64,000 bases of DNA, from NCBI RefSeq assembly GCF_019399895.1, contig NC_091884.1, positions 684,501 through 748,500 of the forward strand. Reading direction: 5' to 3'. A model generated the notes under the pieces. The model was not told the DNA's origin, did no database searches, and saw only the letters and a list, made by a program, of their open reading frames with translations. A program made the translations under genes and the position numbers. The number at the start of each line of letters is the position of its first letter. The stretch's first letter is position 1. Origin of the DNA: Cardiocondyla obscurior (Eukaryota; Arthropoda; Insecta; Hymenoptera; Formicidae). This document shows positions 38,163-50,526 of the stretch, in pieces.

Positions 38163-40856
38163 TTATAATGAATATATATATTTATAAATTGTCCACAATA
38201 TGCCGATGAAGATGGTAGTTTTCAATATTGTTACGAACAAATACATTCTAAAAAAAAAAATAATTTGCTATTAATTTGTCATATATTATTAATTAATTTG
38301 ATTACAGTTTTTAAATGAAAAATTGCTTATATATTTATATTTTTGATTTAAAATCTACCTTTTTCTATTTGCATGGGCAATATCCAATCGACTTATATCT
38401 TCGTTAAGAAGAAACTTTTTGCAACCAATCGCACTGATTCTTTAAAATCAAAACGTTTAACGACATTATTAATTTTTTTCAATTAAAAAGAATTCGTTTA
38501 GACGGTATTTAAACATTATTTGAAATAACGATATACTTAATGTACATACCTGCAAAACTGTCTAATATCCGAGGAGGTATAATCGTACGAAAAATCTTCC
38601 AAGTCATTAGGTGGTATTGAATTTAACAAATTTAATCTATTTAAATAGCCGAACTTTCGGTCAGAGAGTGCGAAATAACTTACAGCACGATTAGCTACAT
38701 ATAATCTTCTCATCAGTGTAAATAACCTATTTTTCAACAATATGTGGAATTTAACTATAATAATTTAGTCCCAACAATATTACAAATTTAAAAGCACAAG
38801 ATTAATAAAATAATTATTAGTAATTAAATTTATTACGGCATCTGTTTAATGATAAATAAATATTCGAGACTTAGTTAAATATATATTTCATACTTACATA
38901 GGGCGACGTCCGGAAACATATAAAATAGAATCAATCATTATAGCTGGCAGAATATGTAGTAATATTGTCAATACATAAAATATTAATAAATTATCAGTTA
39001 ATATCGTATTCGGAACCCATAGAGGTCTTTCGAAGGGTATTTCATGTAAAACACTGAATAACAGTTTTACAGTGCTTCCATATGCCATAGGAAATTGATT
39101 TACACAATTTAAAACAAAGAATTTGGAATCTGTCGTAGAGCTAAATAATGAAAAAAACGTATGGATTAGTAAATCAAAAAATTAATAATAATAAGTTAGT
39201 AATTTATATCGTACGATTCATATTAAATAAATTCAATAAATAAAATAAAATAAAACGTGCAAATATACGCGCCCATATTAAACATCAATTGATGTAATGT
39301 TAAATTATTAAAAAGCGTTATACTTAGTTAGAGCTAGCTTCCAAGATATAACTAATATATTTTTAACGACAATGTCTGCTGGTACAAGATCTTCACTAAC
39401 AGATTTAGCACAACAGGCCACTCGTAATATTCCTTTCCCACCTCCAAGAAAAAGTCCTATCGGACCATAAACGTTATCTATCCACCCTGGCATTGGTTCT
39501 TTTATCGTTGGCATTACTAAAATACAAAATATATTTGTAAATCTTTACTTATCTAATTTAACTAAATTAATTTAAAATAAAAAAAAAATATGATAATTGT
39601 AAAATTATTTAAATACAAAAATTAAATTTTTGTACGTTTAATTAGGTTTTTTATTTTATCTGATTAGTAAAAAAATTTACCGAAAACCGTTTTAAATATT
39701 ACATGTATACGAATAAAGATGAAAACATAGAGTTTTCTAAATGCATCCGAATATGCAATAGAAATATATACCATAATTTGTTTCTAATAATCGAAAGAAA
39801 AGTTACATACTACTTGAAGGTCTTATAATAGCACAAGGCAACGAAGACGAGTAATCACGTATTATTCCTTCTGATAAATGTTTTGTAAAAATATATGTAT
39901 TGGGAGTGGATCCCAAACATCTGTAAATGCATATAAAATAAAATACATAAATATCGTTTAAAATAATATAATTTGAATAAAAAAATCGCTTTAAGAAAAC
40001 AATTTTATTTTAATATATCGAAAAATATAAAAGTTTAAAATAGGTACGGAATATTGTCCGCAACTTACTTAGCTGTGAAAATATTTAAAGAGTGTTCATC
40101 CAATGATTCAGCAATATCAATCATCTTCTGCCAATCGTATATAGGTGGATATACTTTTTCGTCTATAAATGGTTCATTTGCAGGCGCGAATGCGGTACTT
40201 ACGTAGACAAACGCCTTTAACAAATAAAATGAAAGCATACGTTTACTTTTGTGCTAAGAATTAAATACGTAACGCTATTTAATATTGATATACTTACCAC
40301 TAAATTTTTCATTTTTTGCGCTAAAATGCACATGTCCCTCGTCGCTCTAGTATTGGTTAATATAGCGAATTTTAAGCTGTTATTAAATCTCACACTTGCC
40401 GCTCCGTGCACTACTATAGTCACCCTTTCGATCAACATCTGCTTGTCCGAAGCTGACAAACCTAAATCCTTTTCCTTAGCGTCGCCAGAAATCGGGATTA
40501 ATTTTTTGAAACTGTCCGGCTGCTCATTACGTAGCTTTTCATATAACTAAAAAAAAGCAAAGAACGTAATAATTTCTATTATAATATTACGTTCCCCTTA
40601 TAATAAATTTTTTTTAATTGAAAAAAATATTTTAGAGAAACGTTAGACTCACCGGTAAATGTAATATTTTTTCTAATCTCTGTGCAACACTTAACCCTTT
40701 TTTCGGTCGCATCACTAGAAATATTTCACGAACATCCGGGCAAGATCGTAACACCTTTTCAACGAACACTTTACCGAGAAATCCCGTCGAGCCTGTCAGT
40801 AGTATACTTTGTCCCACGTAAAATGCAGGAATTGATTTTGCTGGATCAGTCGTCAT
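38163..40856 (-). CDS. Fatty acyl-CoA reductase C
   Basis: Nine exons: 40856-40653, 40546-40298, 40214-40069, 39920-39811, 39516-39324, 39140-38898, 38726-38550, 38439-38359, 38247-38163; 495 residues. Motifs: TGSTGFLGK, HGAASVRF, YIFTK (Tyr209/Lys213), PMPGWIDNVYGP, GGGKGI, LLHILPA, VSGRRPM, and a final transmembrane exon ending in a short charged-free tail. The start at MTTDPAK aligns with FAR-D (MTINPEK); the frame stays open upstream to a Met at 40895, but that extension is not shared. Its C-terminal half is closest to FAR-B (TILTDNLLIFYVLT is identical), so B and C look like the most recent pair of the B-C-D group. Confidence 0.93.
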
Positions 40857-41801
40857 TTTGTTCGTTACTTTAATGATAAAAGTAACATAAAACACTACTT
40901 AGGTAATTCAATATTTTAACGAATCAGGTAGACTTGTTGCCGCCCGTGTTATATAGACATAAAACAGGTACAAATAAAAATCGTATTGATATTTTCTACC
41001 TATCCATTCAACTGCCGCTTGAATTTAATGTTACGTATGTTTTACTTTGCAGTTAATGAAATTCTGATCTTATCGACGTCATGATTGTCGCAAAAAAACA
41101 AGTTTAGTTCAATGTATTCCTGCCATTTAACCTTACCTTTCTACATATCACTTCCGGTTTCCCAAATATAAAACCTGATTCAATTCAATTTAGCTGACAG
41201 TTATATTGACATTGAATTTGATGTCGAGTATTTCTTTTATTACGTTGTTAACCAAATGTAAGTAGAATTAGAGTTAACGTTTGTAAACTATAATAAAATC
41301 AAAAGACCGAGTCAATGAATGATAAAAGCGGTACAAGAGGAAAATTTGTAAAAAAAGTATACAAACGTTATAATGTAATATTCGAAAAGAACAAGAAAAT
41401 TTTTTTTAAACTCGGAAATTTATTGAGAAAAAATATATGGAGATTGCAAAGGAAAAGAAAACGTAGAGATGAATCAAATTGATTGACATGGTAAACAGAA
41501 CGTCTCTTAATGTATTGCACAAAATATAAAAAAAAAACATAGAAAAAATTTGATGTAGGTAAAAATGTTAAGGAGAAGAAATTTTATTTTGTATATAAGT
41601 ACATGTTTTATTTAATTTTAATACACGTAATGTTAGACAATCAATATTAAAATACTCCCGTTATAAAAAATAAAAAAATTAAATAATATTTATAAAGAAA
41701 AATATTTTTTTTATTAATATATTATCGCAATTTTCGAGACTGTGTGAGTTACATAAATTTGATGGTTAGAAGCTGTAATTTTTTAAAAGCGGACAAATAT
41801 T
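40857..41801. other. Spacer between FAR-C and FAR-D
   Basis: About 945 bp, AT-rich with A-runs, no supported frame. It contains the FAR-C upstream region and the FAR-D 3' UTR. Blocks near 41080-41300 resemble the FAR-B and DNAI7-FAR-B flanks. Confidence 0.45.
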
Positions 41802-44515
41802 TCATGACGCCGATATATAATTGTAAATTATCCACAATATGACAATGAAGATAGTAGTTTCCAATATTGTTACGAACCAATACACTCTAGAAACAAAATT
41901 AATTTCAGATTAAAATTAAATAAAATAATAATTAGTTTGATCAAGGTTTGCGATGAAAAAATTGCAATTTTTAATGACTTAACATTTAAAATATAATTAA
42001 TAAAAATATTTTAATATTTCTGCTTTCAAATCTACCTTTTTCTATGTGCATGTGCTATATCCAATCGATTCATGTCTTCGTGAAGAACAAATCGTTTGCC
42101 ACCAATAACGCTATGCCTTTAAAATCAAATATTTAATGTCGTTAATTTTCTTTCAATAAAAAAAAATTTTCAGACGCTATTTAAACATTTAAAATAAAGA
42201 AATACTTAGTACACATACTTGCAGTAATCTGAGATATCCGAGAAGCCATAATTAAAAGAAAACGCGTCCCAGTCATCCGGTGATATTAATAGCATCAGAT
42301 TCAATCTATTTATCTCGCTGTAATTCCATTCATGGAATGAAAAATAACTTACAGCATGATTAGCCACATATAATTTTCTCATCAGTCCTAATAACCTAAT
42401 TTGCATATTATTTATTAATACGGCGTTTAATTGTTAAAACTTAATATCAGTAATGTTAAAATTAAAAAAAAAACTCACAGAATCGATAAATAATTATAAG
42501 TAGTTAATTATGCTATGTTATCCGTTTAATGATAAATAAATATGCGAAGCTAGTTAAATATGCATACATTTAACACTTACATGGGACGACGTCCGGAAAC
42601 AGATAAAAACAAGTCGATTAATACAGCCGGCAGAATATGTAGTAATATTGTTAAAACATAAAACACCGCAAAATTATCAGTCAATATTGTATTCGGAATC
42701 CAAACAGTTTTTTCTAAAGGCACTTCTTTTATAATACTAAACAGCAATTTTATACCATCTTGATAGGTCAAGTGCTTTTGATTAGTACAATTTAAAATAA
42801 ATAATGTCGAGTTTGGTGTAAACCTGAATTAAGAAACGTATGCATGATTAAACAAAAGGATTGACAAAAATACATTTTCAATTTACGTTACCATTTGTAT
42901 AGGGCTAATAGATTTGTTTTTTGGCATACTTAGTTAATCCTAATTTCCAAGCAGTGACTAATATGGCTTTGATGACGATGTCTACCGGTACAGCATTTTG
43001 ATTAACAGATTTAGTACAACAGGCTACTCGTATTAATCCCTTCCCGCCACCAATAAAAAGTCCTATTGGACCGTAAATGTTATCCAGCCATCCTGGTATC
43101 GGTTCCTTTAATGCCGGCGTTACTAGAAATACAAAATATATTTGCAAATCTTTGCAATTAATTAATTTAACTAGTTTAAATAAGAAAATGTAATTGTTTT
43201 AAAGTCACGTGATTACGAAAATTAAATTTTTTACGTTTAATTAGGTTTTTTTATTGATCTGCTTAATAAAAGAATTATCAAAAATTATTTTACTGTTAGA
43301 TGCATATAAATATAGAAGAGGACATAAAGTTTCTTACATGTATCCAAATATAATAGGAATATATATCATAATTTGGTTATATTAATTAAAATAAGAGTTA
43401 CGTACCAATAGAAGGTCTTATGATAGCACAAGGTAACGAAGAAGAATAATCGTGTATTATTCCTTCCGACAAATTTTTTGAAAAAATATACGTATTGGGA
43501 GCGTATCCTAAACATCTGTAAATAAATGCAAAATAAAATGTATAAATCAAGTTTCAGATTTAATGTGCTGCTAAAAATAATTATAAAAATAACGCAAAAA
43601 AAAATTATTCTAATATTAAAAAAAAAAAAAAAATAGCTTACTTAGCTGTAAAAATATTTAGAGTATGTTCGTCCAATTTTTCGGCAATATCAATCATTTC
43701 CTGCCAATTTGCGATAGGTACGTATGGTTTCTCTTCAATCAATGGCTCATTTATATGAGCGAATGCTGTACTAACATAAACTAACGCCTTTGACATATAA
43801 GAAGAAAATGCGACATTTATGTTTCAATTACTTTTTACACAGAAAATTTCCATAACTTATATATGATAACACGTTATAATAATTTAATCAAATTAAATTT
43901 TTTTTTCTAAGCTTACATCGTGCTAAAAATTAAATATGTAATGCTATTTCTTATTGACTTACTATTAAATTTTTCATACTTTGAGCTAAAATACAGACAT
44001 CTCTTGTCGATCTAGTATTGGTAAATATAGCGAATTGTAAGCTGTTATTAAATCTCACACTTGCCGCTCCGTGCACTACTATAGTCACCCTTTCGATTAA
44101 CATCTGCCTGTCCGAAGCGGACAAACCTAATCCCTTTTCCTTAGCGTCGCCAGAAATCGGGATTAATTTTTTGAAACTCTCCGGCCGCTCATTACGTAGT
44201 TTTTCATATAACTAAAGCAAAGAGCGTTATAATTTTTATTATAATCTAACATTTCTATGATAATAAATTTTTCTTTCAATTTAAATTATATTACGGAAGC
44301 AATTAACTCACTGGTAAATCTAATGAATTTTCTAATCTTTGATTAACACTTAATCCTTTTCTCGGGCGCATCAACATAAATATTTCACTAACATCCGGGC
44401 AAGATCGCAATACCTTCTCAACGAACACTTTACCAAGAAATCCTGTCGCACCTGTCAATAGTATACTTTGTCCAGCGTAAAATGCAGGAATCGATTTTTC
44501 CGGGTTAATTGTCAT
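41802..44515 (-). CDS. Fatty acyl-CoA reductase D
   Basis: Nine exons: 44515-44312, 44211-43963, 43787-43642, 43515-43406, 43122-42930, 42823-42581, 42395-42219, 42116-42036, 41886-41802; 495 residues, in frame, all GT-AG. Motifs: TGATGFLGK, YIFSK (Tyr209/Lys213, Ser instead of Thr before Lys), PIPGWLDNIYGP, GGGKGL, LLHILPA, VSGRRPM, and a hydrophobic terminal exon ending YISAS. A truncated copy of its exons 7 and 8 recurs twice downstream of FAR-E and FAR-F (50061-50424 and 55461-55823), so this gene or a close relative was a partner in the recombination that created the E-F-G array. Confidence 0.93.
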
Positions 44516-45070
44516 TTTGTTTATTACGATATAATTTTCTTTTAATCAAGTTTTATAACGTAATTATTATAACAATTTTGCAGCTCGTTACAGAACGGAA
44601 ACATAGACTCTTCTGTGTACGTAACGAATTTATGTCTTCTTCCATATACGTTTTCATGCTTGAAATTGTAATTTACATAAGAATCGAGTTTAATATTAAT
44701 AGTCTTTTATTCAAAGTAATAGTCTTCAGTTAATTAAACTCTTGACATTGTTTGTGCTTTAATGAGGATGGCATAATTGCCTTCTTTACATTGAGAATCA
44801 AACGCAAACGTACAGTACATATAATAATATACTTTATTCATAATAATAATGTGATTATACATATAATATTTAAAAAATAACTATAACTATTAAAATTTTT
44901 TTATTATAAGAACTTAAAATATTTTATATATTAAAAATAAGGTGTTTAAAACTAATTTTTATTTTTATTTACTTTTTAAACAATAGAATAAATTTATTTT
45001 TTATATTACAAGTCGTGTTCATTTATCATAAATTTATAGTTTGTTAGTTCGCGATAACATGCTGATGAGT
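44516..45070. other. Spacer between FAR-D and FAR-E
   Basis: About 555 bp: FAR-D upstream region on the left, FAR-E 3' UTR on the right. The right part (from about 44968) recurs beside FAR-F (from about 50425) and FAR-G (from about 55824), which marks the right breakpoint of the duplicated unit. Confidence 0.55.
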
Positions 45071-48000
45071 TTATAACATATAATAAATGAACCATTTAAA
45101 CCATTTAAATGTCATCCATAGTACACTGACAGCAACAATATGTTTCATCACGTCGAAAATAAAATCCATTCTAAAAGAAAAAAAAATATATATATATAGA
45201 ATATTTAAATTATTTTAATTATAACTTAAATTATATAAATTACATAAAATTTTTCGTATTATAATTAATATAATGCAAGTATTAACATTTGATTATTAAT
45301 TTTAAATGAAATGTTTTGTCTTTTAAAAATAATTGCATATTTAGTTTCATGTAATATTACACACTTAAAAGAGCAATCGCGCAATTTTAACAGTTAAATA
45401 AGTATATAAATAATATACAAAATAATAATTTATATATACCTTTTAACATTAACTTTGAGTCCATCTATTTTATTCATGTCTTCGTTAATAAGAAATTTCT
45501 TTGCACCAATGACGCAATATCTTCATATTGCAAATAAATATATACGTTAATTATTATTTTCATTTAAGACGTTATTTAGGATAAAATATATTTACCTAAA
45601 ATACTCCTTGGAATCATAACCGACATAATTAAAAGAAAAGTTTGCCCGGTCATTAGGGGGTATTGAAGATAGTAAAGCGAGATGATTTGTATCAGTGAAT
45701 TTCCATTCATTACATGCGAACCATCCAACAGCTTGAGTAGCCACAAACACGTTTCTTTGTAATCGTACTAAACTAATTAACACATTATTAGTTCTATAGA
45801 TCTAAATCAGTTTAACACTATAATATAACAATCTATTTTTAACCTATTTTTAACAATCATATAATTGTAGATTTAGCAATAAAATTTCATAATACCATTG
45901 ACGTATAAATATTTAAATAATATGGTGTTAAATAAAAATTCTATCTTTCTTCCTTTCCTTCTCTTTCTTTAAAACAAATTATATTTACGAAATGCAGAAG
46001 GAAGAGTTTGATAAAAATAAATAAAAAAAGAAAAATAAAAAAAAGAAAAATAGATTAAAAAAATGTAGTAAAAAATTGATTTTTATTAAACTTTTTTTAA
46101 AAAAAATAGTTTAATATTATATTTTGTACCATAAACTAAATTTTTCTAATTTACTTAAATATACATAAATTTCAAACCTTTTAAATATTTGAGACTTACA
46201 ACGGTTGACGTCCAGAACGTTTTAAAATTGTATCTACTATTAAAGCTGGTAGCATATGCAAAAGTATCATTAATGTGTAATATAAAATCCAATTATTAGT
46301 CTGTACGACTCTCGAAGGAAAAATACTATTTTCAAAAGGTATTTCTTTAATTTCTATTCCAAGCATGATACCAATATATTCATACGTGAAAAGATTTTGA
46401 CATGTATTGTTTACAACGAAATTTGAACCTGGTGTATGCCTAAAAGCAAACAAACTTTAAAGTTTATTAATCAGTAAACGTAAATTATAAATGTAAATAA
46501 TAATAACAATAAGTAAAAAAAAAAAAAAATAAAATAAAATAAAATAAAATAAAATAAATAAAATAAAATAAATTAAAATAAAAAAAAATTAAAAAAATTA
46601 AATTACAATATTATCAAAACTTACATAGAATGAGGTCTGCTTTAAATTTTAGAAATGAGATAAAGATTTACGAAATGTTAAATTTAACATGTATATAACA
46701 TTATTAATTTTTAATTTGTTAACAAATTGAAATTAAGGTAATACTAATGACTAATTAAATATTAGAAATATAGATAATAAGATTCTTATTAACTACAATA
46801 GTATACAAAATTCTTGATTATATTTTGGATTAAAATAGTAAATACGTACGTTGTCGAACCAACTTTCCAACATGTGACTAATATAGCTTTGATAACAATG
46901 TCCACCGGGACTATATCTAGATAAACATTATAATTATTAAGAGCAACTCGAAGTACTCCTTTTCCGCTACCGACATAAAATCCTATTGTACCATAAATAT
47001 TATCCACCCATCCTGGAAATGGCTCTTCTATTGATGGAAATACTAAAAAAAATATGTATTATATTTTTTCATATAAAGTTTTTCATGGCTATTATTAATT
47101 GAAAAAAGAATTAGAATATAAATAATGAGAGAAGATGTAAAAATCTAATTAACATGTATTTTACATCAGCTTTACAAAGTTTTAATAAACTCGTTTATAA
47201 GGTTTATATTATAATATAGTTTATAATAATTGACTATTAAACTAAAACAAAAATGTATTTCTAATATTAAAAATTCGTACCCATAGATGGTCTTACAATC
47301 GCGCAAGGTAAAAAAGAAGAATATGTTTCAATCACATGCTCTGATAGGTTTTTCGAAAACATATACGTGTTGGGAGCGTATTCCAAACATCTAAACATGA
47401 TTTTCAATGTACATAAGATTAAAAATTTAAAATAAATTTACCGTCAAATCAAAGAAAATAAATCGCAGTATACTTCTGGTAATATAAAAATTATAATTAC
47501 GATTATCTTTCCTTACTTAGCTGTAAGAATATTTAACGTGTGCTCATCTAAAGATTCGGCTATATCAATCATTTTTCGCCAATCGGCTATTGGTGGATAT
47601 ACCTTTTCTTCCAAAACTGGTCTATGCGGTGACGTGTACGCAGTACTAATGTACAATAATGTCTGTAATCAGTAAAATCAATTATTTCGAGAGTTAAAAT
47701 TTTTGTTTTTAAACACTTAAAAATTTATATTGATTTTTTAAATATTATATTTAATTTTTATAATTGATTATACATTTTTGTAATAAATAAAAGTAGAGAT
47801 AAAAATTGTAATTAAGATATAATACGTTATAGTATAATAGAATGAATTGTTGAAAAGGATATTTTTTTTTTTTTTACTTACTATTAATTTTTTCATACTT
47901 TGAGCTAAAATACAGATATCTCTTGTTGCTCTAATATTGGTACATATAGCATTTTTTAAACTGTCGTTAAATCTCACGCTAGCCGCTCCGTGTATTATTA

Positions 48001-48518
48001 TGGTCACTCGGTCAATCAGCATTTGCACGTCCGCATCTGATAAGCCTAAACTTTTTTTTTTAGAATCGCCAGAGATCGGAATTAGTTTTGAAAATACTGA
48101 ACATTGCTCTTCGCGCAGTTTGTCAAATAACTAAAACCAACACAATTTATTGTAATTTACAAGACTTTAAATTGAAAACATTTTTCATTTGTTAATGAAA
48201 CTACAATAACTTTTAGAAAAATAGCTTACAATTTATTTAATAGCGGTATAATATCGTTAAAATAAAAAATATTTAAAAAAACAAACACTGAATATCTTAA
48301 CTGAGATGACTTACCGGTAACTTTAACATATTTTTCAGCCTATCGTCGATACTCATACCTTTTTTAGGTCGAATTAAAAGAAATATTTCACCAACATCTG
48401 GACAAGACCGTAAAACTTTTTCAATTAACACTTTACCCAAAAATCCCGTCGCACCTGTTAAAAATATACTTTGCCCGGCGTAAAATTCGGGAATCGACAT
48501 GACTGAATCAATTGTCAT
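45071..48518 (-). CDS. Fatty acyl-CoA reductase E
   Basis: Nine exons: 48518-48315, 48130-47882, 47662-47517, 47390-47281, 47042-46850, 46439-46200, 45772-45596, 45520-45440, 45170-45071; 499 residues. Motifs: TGATGFLGK, HGAASVRF, YMFSK (Tyr209/Lys213), PFPGWVDNIYG, LLHMLPALIVD, and a terminal exon ending in an aromatic tail (MTFKWFKWFIYYML). It differs from the B-C-D group by exon 6 of 240 nt (one codon fewer), an RQPL in place of RRPM junction, and a last exon of 100 nt. First of three near-identical 5.4-kb units. One difference from F and G is a Lys run in exon 2 (SKKKS against SKEKR); Gly to Thr-type changes also occur at YGT/YGP. Confidence 0.93.
46524..46585. repeat. (aaaat)n pentanucleotide repeat in FAR-E intron 5
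   Basis: About ten imperfect copies of aaaat, following an A-run. The equivalent introns of FAR-F and FAR-G have only a short A-rich stretch, so the expansion is specific to this copy. Confidence 0.85.
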
Positions 48519-50060
48519 GTTATTAATTTATTTAAAACAGTCTTGCAATTATAACAATAACACAATGCAATACAAAGCGAAAAGCACTTAGAATTATCGT
48601 CCGAGTTATGTCAAGAGTATAGGTTGATCAAGTGTTGAGAAAATGTTTATTTTGGTAAATGTGGGTAACATTCATAGTATAGCTAAGACCATTAAAATAT
48701 AATTTAAATTCAAATCCACGTACTTTGATGCTAATCATTCATGAGATTATTCATTTCGAAAAATAATGAAGGAAATGACACGCAATATACTGTTGAGTAT
48801 AAGGTTAAAAGAGCAAGTAATGCGTTGATACGTCAATTTTCACCATACAGGAGTAAAAATATTATACTAATATAGAAATTATTTATAATGCAAATTGGGT
48901 ATGAAGAGTTAAACGTAGTGTTATACAGAGTTAAATAAGAATAGAATTGCAAAAAGAGAGAGAGAGAAAGAAAAAGAGAGATAATTCTGAAAGTTAAACC
49001 TAATTTTGGAATAAAAAAAATTAGGCTATGTAAAGGAAAAAAAATTAATTAATTTAATATTTTTGAAATAATACTGAAGTAAAAGTTCAAAATCGTAAGA
49101 AAACACTTGTAATGCTTACTTCAGTATTGCTAATTTTCTTTTTTTTTACATTTTGAACTATATTGCAAATGCATCTTATTCTTCTAGCAATAACGTTAAT
49201 TATTGTGTCATGTTTCTAATTCAAAGATATAAAATTTTTGTAATTAAAAATTTAAAAACAAATGCACGTGCGCAATCGAATTTGCATTTGCAATGATTTC
49301 AATTTAAGCTAGAACTAACTCCATGAAATTTAAATATGTAAGATATTTAATTTAAATAAAAATCAATTTGAATTGAAAATGGAAATAATTAATATATACA
49401 TACAAATATATATATATATATACAACCGGAAGAAATGAAAAGCTAAAATGCTAATCGAGTAGCATTAATCATAAATTTGTATAATTATTAAATAGTCTCT
49501 TGCGTTGTTTTGATAACTTATAGACTTATCGATCCGTCAGATTGATCTTACCTCAGGTTTCTTTTTACAAACTTTATAAATAAACTACTAAACTATATTA
49601 AATGTGGATAAACACTTAATATAAGTAATATAATTAATGTGGATAAACACTTTCTTTCGACGTTATTGTGAATGACTAACAGTCATTTTACTTAGGCATA
49701 TGATAATTTTTTTAAAAATATATTCTTTATCTAACAACATTTAACAATTTGCGCTCGATAAACTGGTCTAACAGTTCATTTTCTAGCGGAAATTAATCGC
49801 TTGTTATAGCTAGATTTATTGAAATTAAAATTTATCAATATGTCAATTTTAATATACCATTTTTAATTTGCTCCGATATTATTTAAATTTTTATTTTATA
49901 TTTTAAAGTTTAATAAAAAAAACCATGTGTTTTTATACCAAGCTTATTTCATTTTTGAACAAAGTCCTTTTATTTTAAGTTAAACAAGTTAAATGTAAAT
50001 GCTAAAAAAATTTGCTGGTATTTTGTAATATTCAATCTTTTTTAAATATTTTATTAAAAT
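48519..50060. repeat. Duplicated FAR spacer, copy 1
   Basis: About 1.5 kb upstream of FAR-E, repeated almost intact upstream of FAR-F (53917-55460) and partly upstream of FAR-G (59313-60429). It includes a purine-rich gagaga tract near 48955-48975, a short TA run near 49410 and the block atgtggataaacacttt...ttttattaaaat (about 49640-50060). This copy also has a small internal repeat of the atgtggataaacact block (49602 and 49639). It must contain the FAR-E promoter; no coding frame. Confidence 0.85.
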
Positions 50061-50424
50061 TGCAATTTTTAATGGCTTAACATTTAAAATATAATTAATA
50101 GAAGTATGTTGATATTTTTGCTTTCAAATCTACCTTTTTCTATGTGCATAAGCTATATCCAATCGATTCATGTCTTCGTGAAGAACAAATCGTTTGTCAC
50201 CAATAACGGTATGTCTTTAAAATTAAATATGTAATATCGTTAATTATCTTTCAATAAAAAAAATTTTTTAGACGCTACTTAAACATTTAAAATAAAGAAA
50301 TACTTAGTACACATACTTGCAGTAATCTGAGATATCCGAAAAGCCATAATTAAAAGAAAACGCGTCCCAGTCATCCGGTGATATTAAAAGCATTAGATTT
50401 AATCTATTTACTTTGCTATTAATT
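50061..50424 (-). pseudogene. Truncated FAR-D-like relic (exons 8 and part of 7)
   Basis: 50214-50134 is a complete 81-nt exon homologous to FAR-D exon 8 (HEDMNRLDIAHAHRKR region), with intact splice borders. 50317 to about 50415 matches the last part of FAR-D exon 7 (the DDWDAFSFNYGFSDISDYCK region) and then stops abruptly within the exon, running into the 3' flank of FAR-F. No exon 9 and no 5' exons are present. It lies downstream of FAR-F on the same strand, so it could at most be read through or give an alternative 3' end. Confidence 0.85.
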
Positions 50425-50526
50425 AACTTTTTAACCAATAGAATAAATTTATTTTTTTATATTACAAATCGTGTTTGTTTATCATAAATTTATAGTTTGT
50501 TAGTCCGCGATAACATGCTGATGAGT

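Noticed and set aside
50061..50424. Alternative 3' exons for FAR-F
   Set aside because: The segment matches FAR-D, is cut in mid exon and lacks the last exon; FAR-F has its own complete exons 7-9 upstream of it.
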